From Streptomyces filamentosus (GTDB lineage Bacteria > Actinomycetota > Actinomycetes > Streptomycetales > Streptomycetaceae), in the NCBI RefSeq assembly GCF_014654895.1, contig NZ_BNBE01000001.1, forward strand, positions 2,108,001 to 2,172,000: 64,000 nt of DNA, read 5' to 3'. The position numbers and the translations under genes were made by a program. Shown piece by piece: positions 16,996 to 24,381 of this stretch. The notes beneath the pieces are model-generated. The model did not search any database, was not told the origin of the DNA, and saw only the letters and a list, made by a program, of their open reading frames with translations. Numbering within the stretch: the first letter of the stretch is position 1; the number at the start of each line of letters is the position of its first letter.

Positions 16996-18522
16996 GTGAC
17001 CGCCACCGAAACCGCACAGGCCCTGGCGCTGAGCGAGTCCCGCACCCTCTGGGAGCTCGTCGAACGGCGCGCCGCCCTCACCCCCGACCGGCCCGTCCTC
17101 CTCCAGGAGGACCGCGTCCTCACCTTCGGCGGACTGCGCGAGCGCGCCGAGCGCTGCGCCGCCGGGCTGCACGCCATGGGCGTCCGCCCCGGCACCGTCG
17201 TCGCCTGGCAGCTCCCGACCCGCATCGAGACGGCGGTGCTGTCCTTCGCGCTCGCCCGCCTCGGAGCCGTACAGACCCCCGTCATCCCCTTCTACCGCGA
17301 CAAGGAGGTCGGCTTCGCGCTGCGCGAGGCCGGGGCCGAGTTCTTCGCCGTGCCCGGCGTCTGGCGCAGCTTCGACCACACCGCGATGGCCGGACGGCTC
17401 GGCGCGCGCGGCGTCTTCCCGGCGTACCTCCCCGAGGACCTCCCCGACGGCGACCCGGCCGTCCTCCCCCCGCCGCCCGCCTCCGGCACCGACGTCCGCT
17501 GGATCTACTGGACCTCCGGCACCACCTCCGACCCCAAGGGCGTCCTGCACACCGACCGCTCGCTCCTCGCCGGCGGCGCCTGCCTCGCCCACGCCCTGCG
17601 CCTCACCGCCGAGGACGTCGGCTCCATGGCCTTCCCGTACGCGCACATCGCCGGGCCCGACTACACGGTCATGCTGCTGCTGTACGGCTTCCCCGCCGTC
17701 ATGCTCGAACAGTTCGCGCTGCCCGGCTCGCTCGCCGAGTACCGCCGCCACGGCGTCACCGTCGCCGGCGGCTCCACCGCCTTCTACTCGATGTTCCTCG
17801 CCGAACAGCGCAAGAACCCCGGCGAACCCGTCATCCCCACCCTGCGGCTGCTCGCCGGCGGCGGCGCCCCCAAACCGCCCGAGGTCTACCACGCCGTCCG
17901 CAAGGAGCTGGGCTGCCAGCTCACCCACGGCTACGGCATGACCGAGGTCCCCATGATCACCATGGGCGACCCCGAGGACACCGCCGAGAACCTCGCCGGC
18001 ACCGAGGGCCGGCCGCCCGCCGGCATGGAGGTCCGCGTCACCGCCGACGGCGAGATACGGCTCCGCGGCGAAGCCGTCTGCCGCGGCTACCTCGACCCCG
18101 CGCAGACCGCCGCTGCCTTCGACGAGGACGGCTTCCTCGTCACCGGCGACCTCGGCCGCCTCACCCCCACCGGCCACCTCGTCCTCACCGGCCGGCTGAA
18201 GGACGTCATCATCCGCAAAGGGGAGAACATCTCGGCCAAGGAGATCGAGGACCTCCTCCACGAACACCCGGCCGTCGGCGACGCCGCCGTCATCGGCCTG
18301 CCCGACCCCGAACGCGGCGAACGGGTCTGCGCTGTCGTCGAACAGCCCCCGGGCGCCCCGCCGCTCACCCTGGAGGAGCTGACCGGCTTCCTGCGCGCGG
18401 CCGGGCTCTCCGTCCACAAGCTGCCGGAACAGCTGGAGGTCGTCGACGCCCTGCCGCGCAACGAGACGCTGCGGAAGGTGCTGAAGTACAAGCTCAGGGA
18501 GCGGTTCGGGGCGGGGGGCTGA
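16996..18522 (+). CDS. Acyl-CoA ligase (class I adenylate-forming)
   Basis: A 508-residue AMP-forming ligase. The P-loop WIYWTSGTTSDPKGV is near residue 175, the A5-type HGYGMTEVPM near 315, the A7/A8 segments DEDGFLVTGDLGRL and LKDVIIRKGENISAKEIED near 380-410, and the catalytic Lys of the C-terminal subdomain is in LRKVLKYKLRE. It activates a carboxylic acid to acyl-AMP and then acyl-CoA. The GTG at 16996 is preferred because GGAGG (16986-16990) precedes it by 5 bases; an upstream ATG at 16984 overlaps that site. Divergent from the amidohydrolase/dehydrogenase operon, with an operator for each, it is the probable entry step of the pathway. Confidence 0.9.
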   Translation: MTATETAQALALSESRTLWELVERRAALTPDRPVLLQEDRVLTFGGLRERAERCAAGLHAMGVRPGTVVAWQLPTRIETAVLSFALARLGAVQTPVIPFYRDKEVGFALREAGAEFFAVPGVWRSFDHTAMAGRLGARGVFPAYLPEDLPDGDPAVLPPPPASGTDVRWIYWTSGTTSDPKGVLHTDRSLLAGGACLAHALRLTAEDVGSMAFPYAHIAGPDYTVMLLLYGFPAVMLEQFALPGSLAEYRRHGVTVAGGSTAFYSMFLAEQRKNPGEPVIPTLRLLAGGGAPKPPEVYHAVRKELGCQLTHGYGMTEVPMITMGDPEDTAENLAGTEGRPPAGMEVRVTADGEIRLRGEAVCRGYLDPAQTAAAFDEDGFLVTGDLGRLTPTGHLVLTGRLKDVIIRKGENISAKEIEDLLHEHPAVGDAAVIGLPDPERGERVCAVVEQPPGAPPLTLEELTGFLRAAGLSVHKLPEQLEVVDALPRNETLRKVLKYKLRERFGAGG

Positions 18523-19018
18523 CGGCGGGGGCCAAGGGGGCGGGGGCCGTCGGGGCGGGCGCCACCGGGGCCGGGGCGGGTGCCGTCGTGGCGGGTGCGG
18601 GTGCCGTCGGGGCCGACGGCTGGGCGGGGATCGCGGGGCCGCGGCCCGCCAGGGACGAGGGCACGTCCTCGTACACCTCGAAGAGGCGGATCACGCCGAG
18701 CGCGGCGAAGACCCGCGTCACGTGGGCGTGGTCCGCGCCCGGCTCGGGGAGGACCAGGCGCAGCCGGCCGCCGCAGGAGCGCAGCAGCCGGCGGGCGGCG
18801 ACCAGCACGCCGACCCCGCTGGAGTCGCAGAACACGACCCCGGACAGGTCGACGACGAGGTCGTGACGGCCCGCCGCCACGGCGTCGTGGACCCGCCGCC
18901 GTATCCGGGGGGAGGTCACCAGGTCGAGCTCACCGCGCAGGCGCAGCACCGTCCATCCGCCGCGGTCGTCCTCGTGGGCCTCGATCGTCGTCACGGACGG
19001 GCGCCTTCCCAGGGGCAC
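18494..19018 (-). CDS. STAS-domain protein (anti-anti-sigma type) with P/A-rich tail
   Basis: A 174-residue protein. Residues ~10-115 form a STAS domain: VLRLRGELDLVTSPRIRRRV, then DLVVDLSGVVFCDSSGVGVLV with Ser residues at the position phosphorylated in SpoIIAA/RsbV proteins. The last ~50 residues are a low-complexity A/P/T tail (APAPVAPAPTAPAPLAP). It should bind an anti-sigma factor and release a sigma factor. The GTG at 18994 is an alternative start, with a GGGAAGG upstream. It is divergent from the sigma/anti-sigma locus at 19271, its probable partner system, and overlaps the end of the ligase gene by 29 bases. Confidence 0.85.
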   Translation of the reverse strand: MPLGRRPSVTTIEAHEDDRGGWTVLRLRGELDLVTSPRIRRRVHDAVAAGRHDLVVDLSGVVFCDSSGVGVLVAARRLLRSCGGRLRLVLPEPGADHAHVTRVFAALGVIRLFEVYEDVPSSLAGRGPAIPAQPSAPTAPAPATTAPAPAPVAPAPTAPAPLAPAVSPPPRTAP

Positions 19019-19131
19019 CGCGGCGAAACCCCTCTCGCGCGGTATGACGCTTTCCTTACCATCCGCCCCCGCGTCAAGGGCGCACTTGTGGCAAACAGAC
19101 GTGCGCCGCCCGCCCTCGCACTACTTTGGAG

Positions 19132-19200
19132 TTCCGGACGAGGTTTTCCGGCCGCTCGGAGCTCCGGATTTCCGGTCTTCCGGATCTCCGGCCCCCGGAC
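19132..19200. repeat. Iterated TCCGGA-type motifs upstream of a sigma factor gene
   Basis: About eight overlapping copies of TTCCGG/CTCCGGA occur in 70 bases of the 250-bp gap between the STAS and sigma genes. They could pair into alternative hairpins in the leader. No -10/-35 pair is clear. Confidence 0.5.
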
Positions 19201-19270
19201 GGGGACGGACGGCGGGCGGACGGCGACAGCAGGCGGGGCGCGACAGGGAAAGCGAGAGGGTGGGGCTCGG

Positions 19271-20050
19271 ATGGCGAACGACACACCGCCGCGCTGGGAC
19301 CGCAGGATGCAGCAGCGGCTCGCACGCGGCGAGGCCGCGGCCCTCGGCGAGCTGTACGACCGCTACGCCTCCCTGGTCCACAGCCTCGCCCACCGCGTCC
19401 TCGACGACGACCAGGCCGCCGACCAGATCACCCGCGAGGTCTTCGGCTACATCTGGGAGAACCCCGACGCGTACGACCCCCGGCAGGGCAACCTCCGCTC
19501 CTGGGTGGCCCGGCTGACCCAGCGGCAGGCCGTGCACCGGCTGCGGCAGACCGAGGCCACGGCCTACGCCGAGACCGGCGTCGGCTCCGCCGAGGAGCTG
19601 GAGGCGAAGGTGCGCCGGGCCTCCGCCGCCGCCCGCGCCGACTACATCGTCACCTCCATGCCGGCCCCGCTCCGCAAGGCGCTCGAACTGGCGTACTTCC
19701 AGCGGCGGGACTACCGCCAGACCGCCGCGGACCTGTCCATCAGCCCCGAGGAGGCCCGGCGCCGGCTGCGGCTCGGCCTCCAGCTTCTCTCCACGGCCAA
19801 CACACGCCCCCTCGACGGCCCGCCGGGCGGCTACGGGCGGGCGCTGCGACCGGGGCGAACGGCGAGGACGACCACCTCGCACGCGCCCCCTGGATACCGG
19901 GCCCCCGGGAGGCCGCCGACGACCTGCCGGACCCCGCCGGCGCGCCGCCGCCCCCGGAGCTCTCCCACACGGTGCTCAAGTCCCTCCTCGGGGCTTGGGC
20001 ACTGTCGGCGTGTTCGGGCGCGGAGACCCGGGCCGTCGAGGACCACCTGA
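19271..20050 (+). CDS. Sigma-70 family (ECF-like) RNA polymerase sigma factor
   Basis: Residues ~10-175 give a compact sigma factor: region 2 (ALGELYDRYASLVHSLAHRVL, DDDQAADQITREVFGYIWE), then region 4 (MPAPLRKALELAYFQRRDYRQTAADLSISPEEARRRLRLGLQLL). The ATG at 19271 follows a G-rich leader. After about residue 178 the frame turns into R/P/T/S-rich sequence that looks out of frame, while the neighbouring frame becomes coding-like. The true C-terminus may therefore be near base 19,810-19,850, or the protein may continue by a -1 shift into the anti-sigma frame. A STAS protein is divergent upstream and the anti-sigma/MDMPI gene overlaps downstream. Confidence 0.82.
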   Translation: MANDTPPRWDRRMQQRLARGEAAALGELYDRYASLVHSLAHRVLDDDQAADQITREVFGYIWENPDAYDPRQGNLRSWVARLTQRQAVHRLRQTEATAYAETGVGSAEELEAKVRRASAAARADYIVTSMPAPLRKALELAYFQRRDYRQTAADLSISPEEARRRLRLGLQLLSTANTRPLDGPPGGYGRALRPGRTARTTTSHAPPGYRAPGRPPTTCRTPPARRRPRSSPTRCSSPSSGLGHCRRVRARRPGPSRTT

Positions 20051-21057
20051 CGGGGTGCGCGCCCTGCGCCGACGAGGCGCTGCGGCTGCGGGACGCCGTC
20101 ACGCTGCTCCACGAGGACCGGGACCTGGACCTCGACCCGCTGCTGCGGTCCCGGGTCCTGGAGAACTGCCTCGGCCGCCGCCCCGCCCGCATCCCCGTGC
20201 CCGCGTGGGCCGTCCCGTACGACGCCGAGACCGCCCGGCTCGACGCGCTGCTGCGGGACATCGGCGAGGCCGAGTGGCACGCGCCGGTCCGGCTCAAGTG
20301 GTACGAGGACGAGCGCACCGTGCGGCGGAAGTCCACCGTCGCCGGGGTGATCGGCCACCTCCTCGCCGTCGACGGCCTCGTGTCCGGCGCGCTCGGCCTG
20401 GAGGACCCGCTCGGCCCCGACGTGCCCGAACTGAACCCGACCGAACGCACCGAAGCCTTCTGGGAAGCGCTGGACCGGCCGCCGAACCGGACCCTGCGGG
20501 CGCCCTGGCGGGAGCAGAGCCACGCCCTCGTCCGGACCGTGTCCTTCGCCGGACGCGGCATCGCGAACCTCACCGTCACCTACGGCGACTTCGCCCTGCC
20601 CCTCAAGGACGCGCTCCTCGAAAGGGCCTTCGAGTGCTGGCTGCACGCGGACGACATCGCGAACGCGGTGGCCTATCCGTACGCCCCGCCGAGCGGACCG
20701 CACCTGCACGGCATGATCGACCTCGCCGCGCGGCTCCTGCCGGCCGCCGTCGCCCACCGCCGCCGCGCCGGCCTCGCGGGCCCGCCCCGAGGACTCGTCA
20801 CCGCGGGCGCGCCCGGCCGCTCCCTGCACCTGGAGGTCGAGGGCGCCGGCGGCGGCCACTGGTACATCGCGCTCGACTCCCCCGCGGCCCTCGGCTCCCC
20901 CGACCACAGCGTCGCCCAGGTCGCCATGGACGGCGTCGAGTTCTGCCAGCTCGTCGCCGGCCACATCACCCCCGAAGAAGCCGCCGCCGGCCAGGACGGC
21001 GACCGGGAAGCCATCCGGGACGTCCTCGCAGCAGCAGCCTCCCTGAGCCGCCTGTGA
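19972..21057 (+). CDS. Zinc-finger anti-sigma / maleylpyruvate isomerase-N fusion protein
   Basis: From the first in-frame GTG (19972) the product is 361 residues. The first ~45 show a zinc-finger anti-sigma pattern (LLGAWALSACSG..AVEDHLTGCAPCADEALRL, with the HxxxCxxC core). Residues ~85-230 match the DinB-like mycothiol-dependent maleylpyruvate isomerase N-domain (LDALLRDIGEAEWHAPV, VAGVIGHLLAVDGLV). It should hold the upstream sigma factor in check. Coding-like sequence (GEDDHLARAP..REAADDLPDPAG) extends upstream of the GTG without an ATG, into the sigma gene, and the ribosome site is poorly spaced. A frameshift fusion is therefore possible. Confidence 0.75.
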   Translation: MLKSLLGAWALSACSGAETRAVEDHLTGCAPCADEALRLRDAVTLLHEDRDLDLDPLLRSRVLENCLGRRPARIPVPAWAVPYDAETARLDALLRDIGEAEWHAPVRLKWYEDERTVRRKSTVAGVIGHLLAVDGLVSGALGLEDPLGPDVPELNPTERTEAFWEALDRPPNRTLRAPWREQSHALVRTVSFAGRGIANLTVTYGDFALPLKDALLERAFECWLHADDIANAVAYPYAPPSGPHLHGMIDLAARLLPAAVAHRRRAGLAGPPRGLVTAGAPGRSLHLEVEGAGGGHWYIALDSPAALGSPDHSVAQVAMDGVEFCQLVAGHITPEEAAAGQDGDREAIRDVLAAAASLSRL

Positions 21058-21071
21058 GCGCTGCACCCGTC

Positions 21072-21120
21072 GTCCCTGTGGGCAGGCGTCCCGCAGGGCG
21101 GGACGGGTGGGCACAGGGAC
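21072..21120. repeat. Palindromic intergenic repeat, copy 1
   Basis: Ends GTCCCTGTG / CACAGGGAC pair perfectly, with an inner stem GTCCCGC-AGG-GCGGGAC (21088-21104). It is related, in inverted orientation, to the element at 21228-21285; both keep TGTGGGCAG and GACGGGTGGGCAC-type arms. Confidence 0.7.
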
Positions 21121-21151
21121 GGCGCCCCTAGCCGGGCCGAGGCTTTCCGGG

Positions 21152-21198
21152 CCTGGACCCGCACCCGATGCACGGTGCACTTGGGATGCGGGTCCAGG
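21152..21198. terminator. 12-bp-stem hairpin between convergent genes
   Basis: CCTGGACCCGCA (21152-21163) pairs exactly with TGCGGGTCCAGG (21187-21198). The 23-base loop contains GTGCAC-type inner symmetry. It lies between the anti-sigma gene (+) and purU (-), so it could stop transcription from either side. Confidence 0.6.
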
Positions 21199-21227
21199 CA
21201 CGTAAGCGGAGGCACCCGCAGAAGGTG

Positions 21228-21285
21228 CCGTTCCGTCGTGCCCACCCGTTCCGCCCCGGCGGAACGACTGCCCACAACGAAACGG
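21228..21285. repeat. Palindromic intergenic repeat, copy 2 (inverted)
   Basis: The core GTTCCGCC-CC-GGCGGAAC (21248-21265) is flanked by GTGCCCACC and TGCCCACAAC arms. Its reverse complement aligns with copy 1 over most of its length. The form recalls dispersed palindromic elements of Streptomyces intergenic DNA (from memory, unchecked). Confidence 0.65.
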
Positions 21286-21345
21286 CGGAGCCGCCCCTCG
21301 CGGAACGAACGCCCGCAGCGGAACGGCGACGGCCCCCGGAAGGGG

Positions 21346-22197
21346 TTACGCGAAGACGACCGTGCGGCGGCCGTTGAGGAGGATGCGGCGCTCGGCGTGC
21401 CACTTGACCGCGCGGGCCAGCGCCTGGCACTCCACGTCGCGCCCGATCGCGACGAGCTGGTCGGGCGTCACCTCGTGGCCCACCCGCTCGACCTCCTGCT
21501 CGATGATCGGCCCCTCGTCGAGGTCCGCCGTCACGTAGTGCGCCGTCGCCCCGATGAGCTTCACGCCGCGGGCGTGCGCCTGGTGGTAGGGCTTGGCGCC
21601 CTTGAAGCTCGGCAGGAAGGAGTGGTGGATGTTGATGATCCGCCCGGACAGCTGCTTGCAGAGGTCGTCGGAGAGGACCTGCATGTAGCGCGCGAGGACG
21701 ACCAGCTCGACGTTCTCCCGCTCGACGAGCTCCAGCAGCTCCGCCTCCGCCGCCGCCTTGGTGTCCTTGGTGACGGGGATGTGCCGGAAGGGGATGTCGT
21801 ACGAGGCGGCGAGCTCGGCGAAGTCGGTGTGGTTGGAGACGACGGCGACGATCTCGACCGGCAGCGCCCCGATGGAGGACCGGAAGAGGAGGTCGTTGAG
21901 GCAGTGGCCGAACTTCGAGACCATCAGCACGACCCGCATGCGCTCGTCGGCGCGGTGGATCTGCCAGTCCATCTGGAAGGAGTCGCCCACCGCCGCGAAG
22001 CTCGCCCGCAGCTTCTCCACGGTCACCGGCGCCTCGGCCGAGAAGTGGACCCGCATGAAGAAGAGACCCGTGTCACGGTCTCCGAACTGCTGACTGTCCT
22101 CGATGTTGCATCCCGTGATGAAGAGGTAGCTCGACACGGCGTGCACGATGCCCTGCTTGTCCGGGCACGAGATGGTGAGGACGTACTGGTCGGTCAT
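21346..22197 (-). CDS. purU: Formyltetrahydrofolate deformylase
   Basis: A 283-residue protein with an N-terminal ACT domain (YVLTISCPDKQGIVHAVSSYL, residues 4-80) and a C-terminal formyltransferase-fold domain. The active-site segments are present: VSKFGHCLNDLLFR, VSNHTDF, LARYMQVLSDDLC, NIHHSFLPSFKGAKPY with catalytic Asn/His, and GATAHYVTADLDEGPII with the catalytic Asp. It hydrolyses 10-formyl-THF to formate and THF, balancing one-carbon pools in the cytoplasm. Length and motifs match the family closely. The gene ends just after the inverted repeat pair of the convergent intergenic region. Confidence 0.95.
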   Translation of the reverse strand: MTDQYVLTISCPDKQGIVHAVSSYLFITGCNIEDSQQFGDRDTGLFFMRVHFSAEAPVTVEKLRASFAAVGDSFQMDWQIHRADERMRVVLMVSKFGHCLNDLLFRSSIGALPVEIVAVVSNHTDFAELAASYDIPFRHIPVTKDTKAAAEAELLELVERENVELVVLARYMQVLSDDLCKQLSGRIINIHHSFLPSFKGAKPYHQAHARGVKLIGATAHYVTADLDEGPIIEQEVERVGHEVTPDQLVAIGRDVECQALARAVKWHAERRILLNGRRTVVFA

Positions 22198-22297
22198 CGG
22201 AACAGCGTGCCACACCGGGCCGCCCGGCCCGTACCGCCGTCCGTCCACCGGACCCCGCGCCGCACCCCGGCCCGGCCTCCGGCCCGGCCCCGGATCC

Positions 22298-22807
22298 TCA
22301 CGCGCGCGTGAGGATCCGCAGGACGTCCAGGGAGCGCGGCGCCGCGTCGGGGTCGTCCCCGTCGGCGACGGCGAGGCGGACGTGCGCCTCGCGGGCCGCG
22401 TGGACGGCCTCGGGCCAGCCGGGGTGCTCCAGGTAGGCGGAGACGGGCGCGTCGGGCCCGACCTGGTGGAGGATCCGCAGCACCCGGAGGACGGCGAGGT
22501 CGACGAGCTGGGCCTCCGCGGAGTCCCGGAAGATCGCGCCGACGTACTTCTCGGCGGACCAGTTGTCGAGCCAGGTGTCCTCGACGAGCCGGTAGACGGC
22601 GTCGGTGACGTCTCCGTACCCCTCCTGTCCGGCGAGCCAGACGGAGTGGTGGAACCCGGGATCGGAGAGCATGTGCAGCGCCGAGCGCACGTTCGCGCGC
22701 CAGCGCCACCACGGCATGTCGTTGAGCGGCATGCCGCCCATGGTGGAGGAGCGACGGCCGCGACGGGAAGAGTTCGCGGAACCGGGACCGGGGGCGGGAC
22801 TGGACAT
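22298..22807 (-). CDS. SCO4402-family conserved protein
   Basis: A 169-residue protein conserved in actinomycetes and known only by its S. coelicolor locus name. After a ~30-residue basic, disordered N-terminus (MSSPAPGPGSANSSRRGRRS) comes a helical domain, MPLNDMPWWRWRANVRSALHMLSDPGFHHSVWLAGQ, then DVTDAVYRLVEDTWLDNWSAEKYVG. It is cytoplasmic, with no membrane segment. The start at 22807 fits the usual N-terminus. It lies 100 bases upstream of purU on the same strand and may be co-transcribed. Function unknown. Confidence 0.85.
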   Translation of the reverse strand: MSSPAPGPGSANSSRRGRRSSTMGGMPLNDMPWWRWRANVRSALHMLSDPGFHHSVWLAGQEGYGDVTDAVYRLVEDTWLDNWSAEKYVGAIFRDSAEAQLVDLAVLRVLRILHQVGPDAPVSAYLEHPGWPEAVHAAREAHVRLAVADGDDPDAAPRSLDVLRILTRA

Positions 22808-22944
22808 CGTCCGATCGTACGGTTCACCACCGACAAGCGGACCCACACCCTCCCCTTAGGCCCCCGGGCCCCTGTAATTCACCTCCAGGTCACCCTCCGT
22901 TGAACGGCACACACTCCCGCGTTACCCGAGTGCCGGAAGTGTTC

Positions 22945-24276
22945 GTGTCCATGACCGGTAGGCGACTGCTTTCACTCCTCGCGTCCGTCACCGCCGCGGC
23001 GGCCGGCGCGTCGCTCCTCACCGGGTGTGGCGTGCTCCCTGGTGCCACGGGGGGCTCCAGGGAGCCCGTCACGGTGATGACCTGGGCACCCGACCAGACC
23101 CGCGCGACCAACATGCCCGGCATGCCCGCGATGGCCCAGGCGTACGCCCGCTGGGTGAACGCCCAGGGCGGCATCGACGGCCACGAACTGCGCGTCCTCA
23201 CCTGCAACGAACAGAACACCCCCGCCGGCGCCGCCGGCTGCGCGCGCCGCGCGGTCCACGAGGGCGCGGTCGCCGTCGTGGGCTCGTACAGCCAGAACGG
23301 CCGCGCCTTCATGGCGCCCCTCGAAGCGGCCGGCATCCCGTACATCGGCGGTTACGGCATCACCGAGGACGAGTTCACCAGCCCCCTCTCGTACCCCGTC
23401 AACGGCGGTGTGGCCTCGCTCGTCGCCGGGCACGGCATGCAGCTCGCCGAGTCCTGCCGGAAGGTGTCCCTGGTCCGTCCGGACACCCTCGCGGGCGACC
23501 AGCTGACCAAGCTCCTCGACTCGGGCCTGAAGCGGGCCAGCAAGCGCGGCGCCGTCGACATCCCGGCCGTCGAGGACGCCACCGAGTACACCGCCCAGGC
23601 CGCCCGCGCCAAGGAGAGGGCCGGTTCCGACGGCGGCTGCGTGGCCGCCGTGCTCGGCGAGCGCACCCAGACCTTCTTCGACTCCTTCAGGCGGCTCCCC
23701 GGCTCCTCCGGCGGCGCGCAGGCGGCCGACGAAGGCAGCGGTGGCGGCGAGGACGCGAACGGCTCGAAGGGCTCGAAGGCCGCGCGGGGCGTCCGGATCT
23801 CGTCCGTCCTCGGCAGTGTCGGCCAGCCCCTCATCGACCGCACCGGCGGCGCCCGCAGCCCCTTCGAGGGCGCGTACGTCACCGGCTGGTACCCGGAGGC
23901 CGACGACAAGAGCTGGGCCCCGATGCGGAAGGTCATCCAGGAACAGGCCTTCGCCGACAACCGCGTCGACCCGACCGACGCCGGCGTCCAGACCACCTGG
24001 ATCGCCTACACGGTCTTCCGCCAGGTCGTCGAGTCCCTCCACACCGACAAGATCACCGCCGCCCGCCTCTCCGAAGCCCTCGACCGGGGCGCCCGCGTCG
24101 ACACCGGCGGCCTCACCCCGCCGCTGCGCTGGATGTACGAGGACCTGCTCGGCGCCTCGGACTTCCCCCGGATCGTCAACCGCCAGGTGACCTTCCAGGT
24201 CGTCAGGAAGGGCCGCCTGGTGGCCCAGAAGCCGGGCTTCGTCGACGTGGGCGCGACGGTCGGCGCCGCCGGCTGA
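22945..24276 (+). CDS. ABC-type solute-binding lipoprotein (branched-chain amino acid type)
   Basis: A 443-residue lipoprotein: signal VSMTGRRLLSLLASVTAAAAG ending in the lipobox LLTGC, then a type I periplasmic-binding fold (AQAYARWVNAQGGIDGHELRVLTCNEQNTP, GAVAVVGSYSQNGRAFMAPLEAAGIPYIGGYG). This is the Leu/Ile/Val-binding branch. It is membrane-anchored outside the cell. A disordered insert rich in S/G/E/K (near residue 265-285) interrupts the fold. No permease or ATPase gene is adjacent, so it may be a sensor or orphan receptor. The GTG at 22945 has GGAAG 5 bases upstream; the ATG at 22951 is the alternative. Confidence 0.85.
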   Translation: MSMTGRRLLSLLASVTAAAAGASLLTGCGVLPGATGGSREPVTVMTWAPDQTRATNMPGMPAMAQAYARWVNAQGGIDGHELRVLTCNEQNTPAGAAGCARRAVHEGAVAVVGSYSQNGRAFMAPLEAAGIPYIGGYGITEDEFTSPLSYPVNGGVASLVAGHGMQLAESCRKVSLVRPDTLAGDQLTKLLDSGLKRASKRGAVDIPAVEDATEYTAQAARAKERAGSDGGCVAAVLGERTQTFFDSFRRLPGSSGGAQAADEGSGGGEDANGSKGSKAARGVRISSVLGSVGQPLIDRTGGARSPFEGAYVTGWYPEADDKSWAPMRKVIQEQAFADNRVDPTDAGVQTTWIAYTVFRQVVESLHTDKITAARLSEALDRGARVDTGGLTPPLRWMYEDLLGASDFPRIVNRQVTFQVVRKGRLVAQKPGFVDVGATVGAAG

Positions 24277-24279
24277 CGG

Positions 24280-24378
24280 GATCCTGGATCCAGGATCCGC
24301 CATATCGGATCCAAGATCCGAAATCTTGGATCCCGGATCTTGGATCCCGGATCCAAGACCCGAAATCCTGGATCCCGT
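24280..24378. repeat. GGATCC-rich repeat cluster with two 30-bp direct repeats
   Basis: The 105-bp convergent gap is almost wholly GATCC/GGATCC units. Two 30-bp direct repeats at 24306-24335 and 24348-24377 differ at only two bases. The units can pair with one another (GGATCCAAG with CTTGGATCC), so the cluster may act as a bidirectional terminator. Confidence 0.8.
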
Positions 24379-24381
24379 CCC

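Noticed and set aside
21152..21198. tRNA or tRNA-like gene suggested by the strong hairpin
   Set aside because: A single long stem with a short internal symmetry, no cloverleaf arms or TPsiC motif; no tRNA is seen in the window.
24306..24377. CRISPR array suggested by 30-bp direct repeats
   Set aside because: Only two copies, 12 bases apart, no spacer of proper length and no cas genes.
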